From: Melitaea cinxia
Taxonomy: Eukaryota > Arthropoda > Insecta > Lepidoptera > Nymphalidae
Direction of reading: 5' to 3'
NCBI RefSeq assembly: GCF_905220565.1
Contig: NC_059398.1
Span: 15,025,210-15,089,209 of the forward strand
DNA length: 64,000 nt
The translations under genes and the position numbers were made by a program. Within the stretch, counting starts at the first letter, position 1. Every line of letters starts with the position of its first letter. Positions 60,601 to 64,000 of the stretch are shown here, in pieces. The notes beneath the pieces are model-generated. The model did not search any database. It saw only the letters and a program-made list of their open reading frames with translations, and was not told the DNA's origin.

Positions 60601-63600
60601 CACTGGTTTCTCTGTCTTCTAGCGGCAGTATACCAGTCCAGTGAGGAAGCGCCTATATGTGATTTAGACACATAGCATTAAAACTATTGGACTCGACAGT
60701 AGGAAGCAGTTCGTTCGTATAATCAATGAATTCGCATTAATACACGAACTCGATCTATTGGCTACTTTAACGTTCATCGAAGTCGATATGTAGTGACCAT
60801 TAGATCTTGTAAATAATACCGGTCCAGTAAAATGGATTTTTCTCCATTTTCCGTTGAGCGATTCTGAGAAAGACTCTATAATACGATTTTAATTATTTAG
60901 TCACTGTCGATGATAAATGTGATAACGAATTGAATACTCTATTGCAAAAGCATACAGGTTGTTCTGGATAAGTAATTAGCGGAGTCAGAGCGTTGAGAAA
61001 ATTAATTTGCCCTTTAACTACTGCTTGGAGTTATTTATTAGGCTTAGCTGTTCGTCTTGCAAGGCAGCTTGCGACTCACACCTTTCGCTGCCTCTGCACT
61101 AATATGGGGTACGGCAGCTGTCGTTTTTTTTTACGATACCATACAAGAACTTCGCTCACCTGTACTATGTTAGTTCGAAGTGGTAGTGTACAATCACATT
61201 TTCGCGATACAACATTCTCGCGGACATCTCGATCCGTAGCAAACGAGACTGGCCGAGATTAAGTTGAACCTAAGCACCGATCATTTTGTAAAATCGAGTA
61301 TGCATATAAAGAAAAAAAAAAAAAATACAAATCACAATAAATATTTCTTTGAATCTAATTTACTTTAATATTTTCTTGTTAACTTCATATCAGTTCGCAT
61401 TTATATGAAACAAGAAACAGTTTTACAAAGATTACATCTCTAGTATAATGTTATACTTAATTGAGGTTTTTGTCAGAACTATTGTAAGTTTGAGGAACTA
61501 AAGGCCGTTAATATTCGAAAAGGATAGCTTTTATGTCTGGAATGCACTCGATACGTTTAAGTGGTTTCAGTATTAAGATCAAACCTATTTAAACTCCGAG
61601 GAAATGTTTTACCGTTTTATGTTTTCCGCGGTTTTATCTAACATTCTATAGAACATAAGCTCGCCCTTCTAAGAAACGGTTTGATGAGTTTAACACACAT
61701 TCCTCGGTTATGGGACTGATGTGCCTCGTTACTTCAAAGTGTAAGGATAATGTTATGATTGCCGCACCGTTAAACTGTGCCACCTTAAGTGACGGACATT
61801 TAAATGTCGTGACATTTTAATGTATCTAGTCCACGAATATACGAATTTATCTACATTTCGATCGATTTCAATCTTTTGAAAGTTGCTTCGGTATTACACA
61901 CAAAAGAAAAAAAAAAAAAACAATTTTAAGCGACAATTTAAAATAAATTGTAATTTTATATCAAATAATTGTAAAGAGCAATTTAGTTTTCAGTCTAGTC
62001 TACTACATTTATTTATTTTTTCAAATAAAAACAAAATATAAAACTAGGAAAAAAATTCAACAAAAATGTAGTCGCCATAAAATTTAAATTCTATTTAAAT
62101 GTAAGGCATCTGCAGCGCCTTTTAAGGTTATACGTCTTTCCATTTGGGAGTCATCTTTGTCAGGTCGCATTCCGATTGCCCTTCGCCAATTACGCAGGAT
62201 GGCGACGTCGAAAGATATTTTTTATCCCATTTTGACCGTTATTCGATGCCTTTGACAATCTTTAAAACTTGTTCCTTTGACCATATAAGGGACACCGTGT
62301 TCCAATTTTCTAGCCGCACTGCTAATTTTTCTTTTTTTTTTGCAAGCCAAGCAGTCCAAGTGACATATTGGTGTCATTGCAACAATAAAATTTAAAAAGC
62401 TTTTATTCATAAGTATTTCGCATCGAGTTTCGTTGTTTGTTATGTGAACTGTCGCCACCTCCGAGACATTTACCGATAACCGACCTCTTAACCAATATTT
62501 GCAATAAAATTCACTAAAAAAATCAATGAGAGCCGAAAAGCGAAACGTGTTTACGTACGAATTAATTAGTTGTGATTTATAGTGGCTCGTACCCAGGTAG
62601 AAAAATTCAAACGAAATATAATAGTGTCGGTTTTGGTCACGAAATAGTTATTAAAGAATTACACTAGTACGTAAAAATAAATCGGTCACTAATGAGATCG
62701 ACTTAGACGTATGGTCATTCAGACGGGTCGGCTCGGATTTCTCGATACACTTTTTGGACGCATGACATGAATAATTAACGTAATACAAACTTTCGGTACA
62801 CTGAACTCATTGTTCACGACATCTGATGACCTGATGACATCAATAAACATACTCGTACGTTGTTTACTGGCTACTGGTATTCATTACGCGTCATAATCCT
62901 ACTTTGTAACGACTATCTTTAGGGCAGATCCTTAAAACGGTTAAAGTGAAGATGAAACATGAATATTCTGAGTAATTATTAAGCTTACGAAGACAATCCA
63001 AGGTTACGATAACGAAGGATCTACATACAAGTGTAGCGTAAACGGTTCATGGGAACTAATAATAAACATTAACAATGAGTGTAACCGTTTGATGTGTGCG
63101 AGCGCGTCATAGCCCGGGCTGCCACTCGTAAAACTAAATTCGGTTCTGGTAATTGTATAGTCGACTGCACTCGCGGATTAAGCAATAGCAGGAAATAAAT
63201 GACCCAAAATACCACATGCATGTGCGTATTACAACGATTTACAACCGCCGTTGAAGTCGTGTATTGAAGTTCGATTGTAAATATCAAGTAGGTTATCTTT
63301 AACGCGGGTAGCTATTTTCTAATACGAAATTGTCAGAACGAGGACATGGCTAAATCACGTTCCAATCGGCAAAAGTCAACCGCAAAAAATGTCGCCGGTA
63401 TCGTCGAGTGCTTTCACCGCGATCACCAGAAAACGTTGGTCCGCTGACTTAATTCAGATCGAGATTACGCGATTAAGTGCAGTCTAAATAAACGAAGTGG
63501 ACGCAAATACGACTCTAGGGTGTTCGACATACGTCTCCCAAAACAACTGTACCATACGTTGGCATCCGCAGTATCCTGGCGGAAGGCCAACAGGCAATTG

Positions 63601-64000
63601 AATGAGTGACGATGCGAAACAACTAAAAAAAGGGGTAGACGGTCGGTCACGTTCACTCTATTTCTGGGAGGTCAGATTCTGAAGTTCCTCTGAGTCAGAA
63701 CAAATTAGCCACTCGAGATGAAAACACATTGAACAACCTAGAAGAAATATATTTACAGAACGGCTATACTCATTAGATGTGGATTTCGGGGCATTTATTT
63801 ATTGGATATTTGAAACTGAATTGTCAAACTAAGAATCAATATGAAGGAAAATTAATATAAGTAAGGCATTTCTATACAATACGATTGCAATGTTGAAATT
63901 AAGGGGGAGTCCTATGCTAGAGTGTGTCAGAGGTGACACGACAACTAAGGAGTTAAGCACGCGCAAGCGCAATCACAGCTGGATATATTTACGAGTACAT
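57679..64000. other. AT-rich noncoding DNA, no gene supported
   Basis: More than 6 kb with no recognisable exon, RNA gene or repeat. Frames at 57726-58031 (-), 59510-59752 (-), 60993-61262 (+), 62144-62458 (both strands) and 63069-63287 (-) are at most 101 codons, without domains. G+C rises modestly at 61060-61250, 63100-63180 and 63370-63650. A short motif CTATATGTGATTTAGACACA at about 60653 resembles CCCTATGTGATTTATACACA near 10467, possibly a shared repeat scrap. Confidence 0.45.

Noticed and set aside
1..64000. CRISPR arrays, bacterial operons, ribosome binding sites, phage or plasmid features
   Set aside because: Base composition, non-LTR retrotransposon, SINEs and Helitrons mark the window as eukaryotic; no regularly spaced repeats or operon-like gene packing are present.

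Overview
The window is strongly AT-rich eukaryotic DNA that contains no host gene I can support. The repeat types point to an insect, almost certainly a butterfly or moth. They include an RTE-clade non-LTR retrotransposon of the kind common in Lepidoptera, short Helitrons with TC...CTAG ends next to A and T, a TIR element with CCGACTTC-type ends, and several short retroposed families. The lepidopteran assignment rests partly on my recall of these families and was not checked against a database. The window is best read as a large intron or an intergenic stretch. Nearly all open reading frames outside the retrotransposon are short, AT-driven and without recognisable domains.

The one convincing protein-coding region is the RTE-type element at 16288-19134. 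It carries a single uninterrupted reading frame with an apurinic-type endonuclease followed by a reverse transcriptase. It is flanked by a perfect 14-bp direct repeat (ATGAGCCGTATTAA), which I read as the target-site duplication. Its frame runs open through the 5' junction with no ATG before the endonuclease core, so this copy has lost its start but looks young. A 147-bp relic of the same 3' end, with a premature stop, lies at 57532-57678.

Three copies of a SINE-like element (12747-13088 +, 42489-42801 -, 48972-49207 -) end in a tail that matches the last coding codons of the RTE element. Two of them have 12-bp target-site duplications. This is the clearest multi-part system in the window: an autonomous LINE and a non-autonomous partner that appears to borrow its 3' end.

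Layout: 1-5.6 kb holds a TIR element, a poly(A)-ended repeat, a tRNA-like relic and a Helitron. 5.6-12.2 kb is mostly unannotatable AT-rich DNA with a Helitron at 8.0-8.3 kb and one promoter-like sequence. 12.2-20.1 kb holds an LINE-tail-like repeat, SINE copy 1, a 122-bp-period tandem duplication, the RTE element and a poly(A)-ended repeat. 20.1-34.3 kb holds four Helitron pieces and other repeats. 34.3-49.2 kb holds tRNA-derived SINE copies, a TIR fragment, a candidate terminal exon near 39.4 kb and SINE copies 2 and 3. 49.2-64 kb holds scattered repeat relics, the RTE relic and a long feature-poor end.
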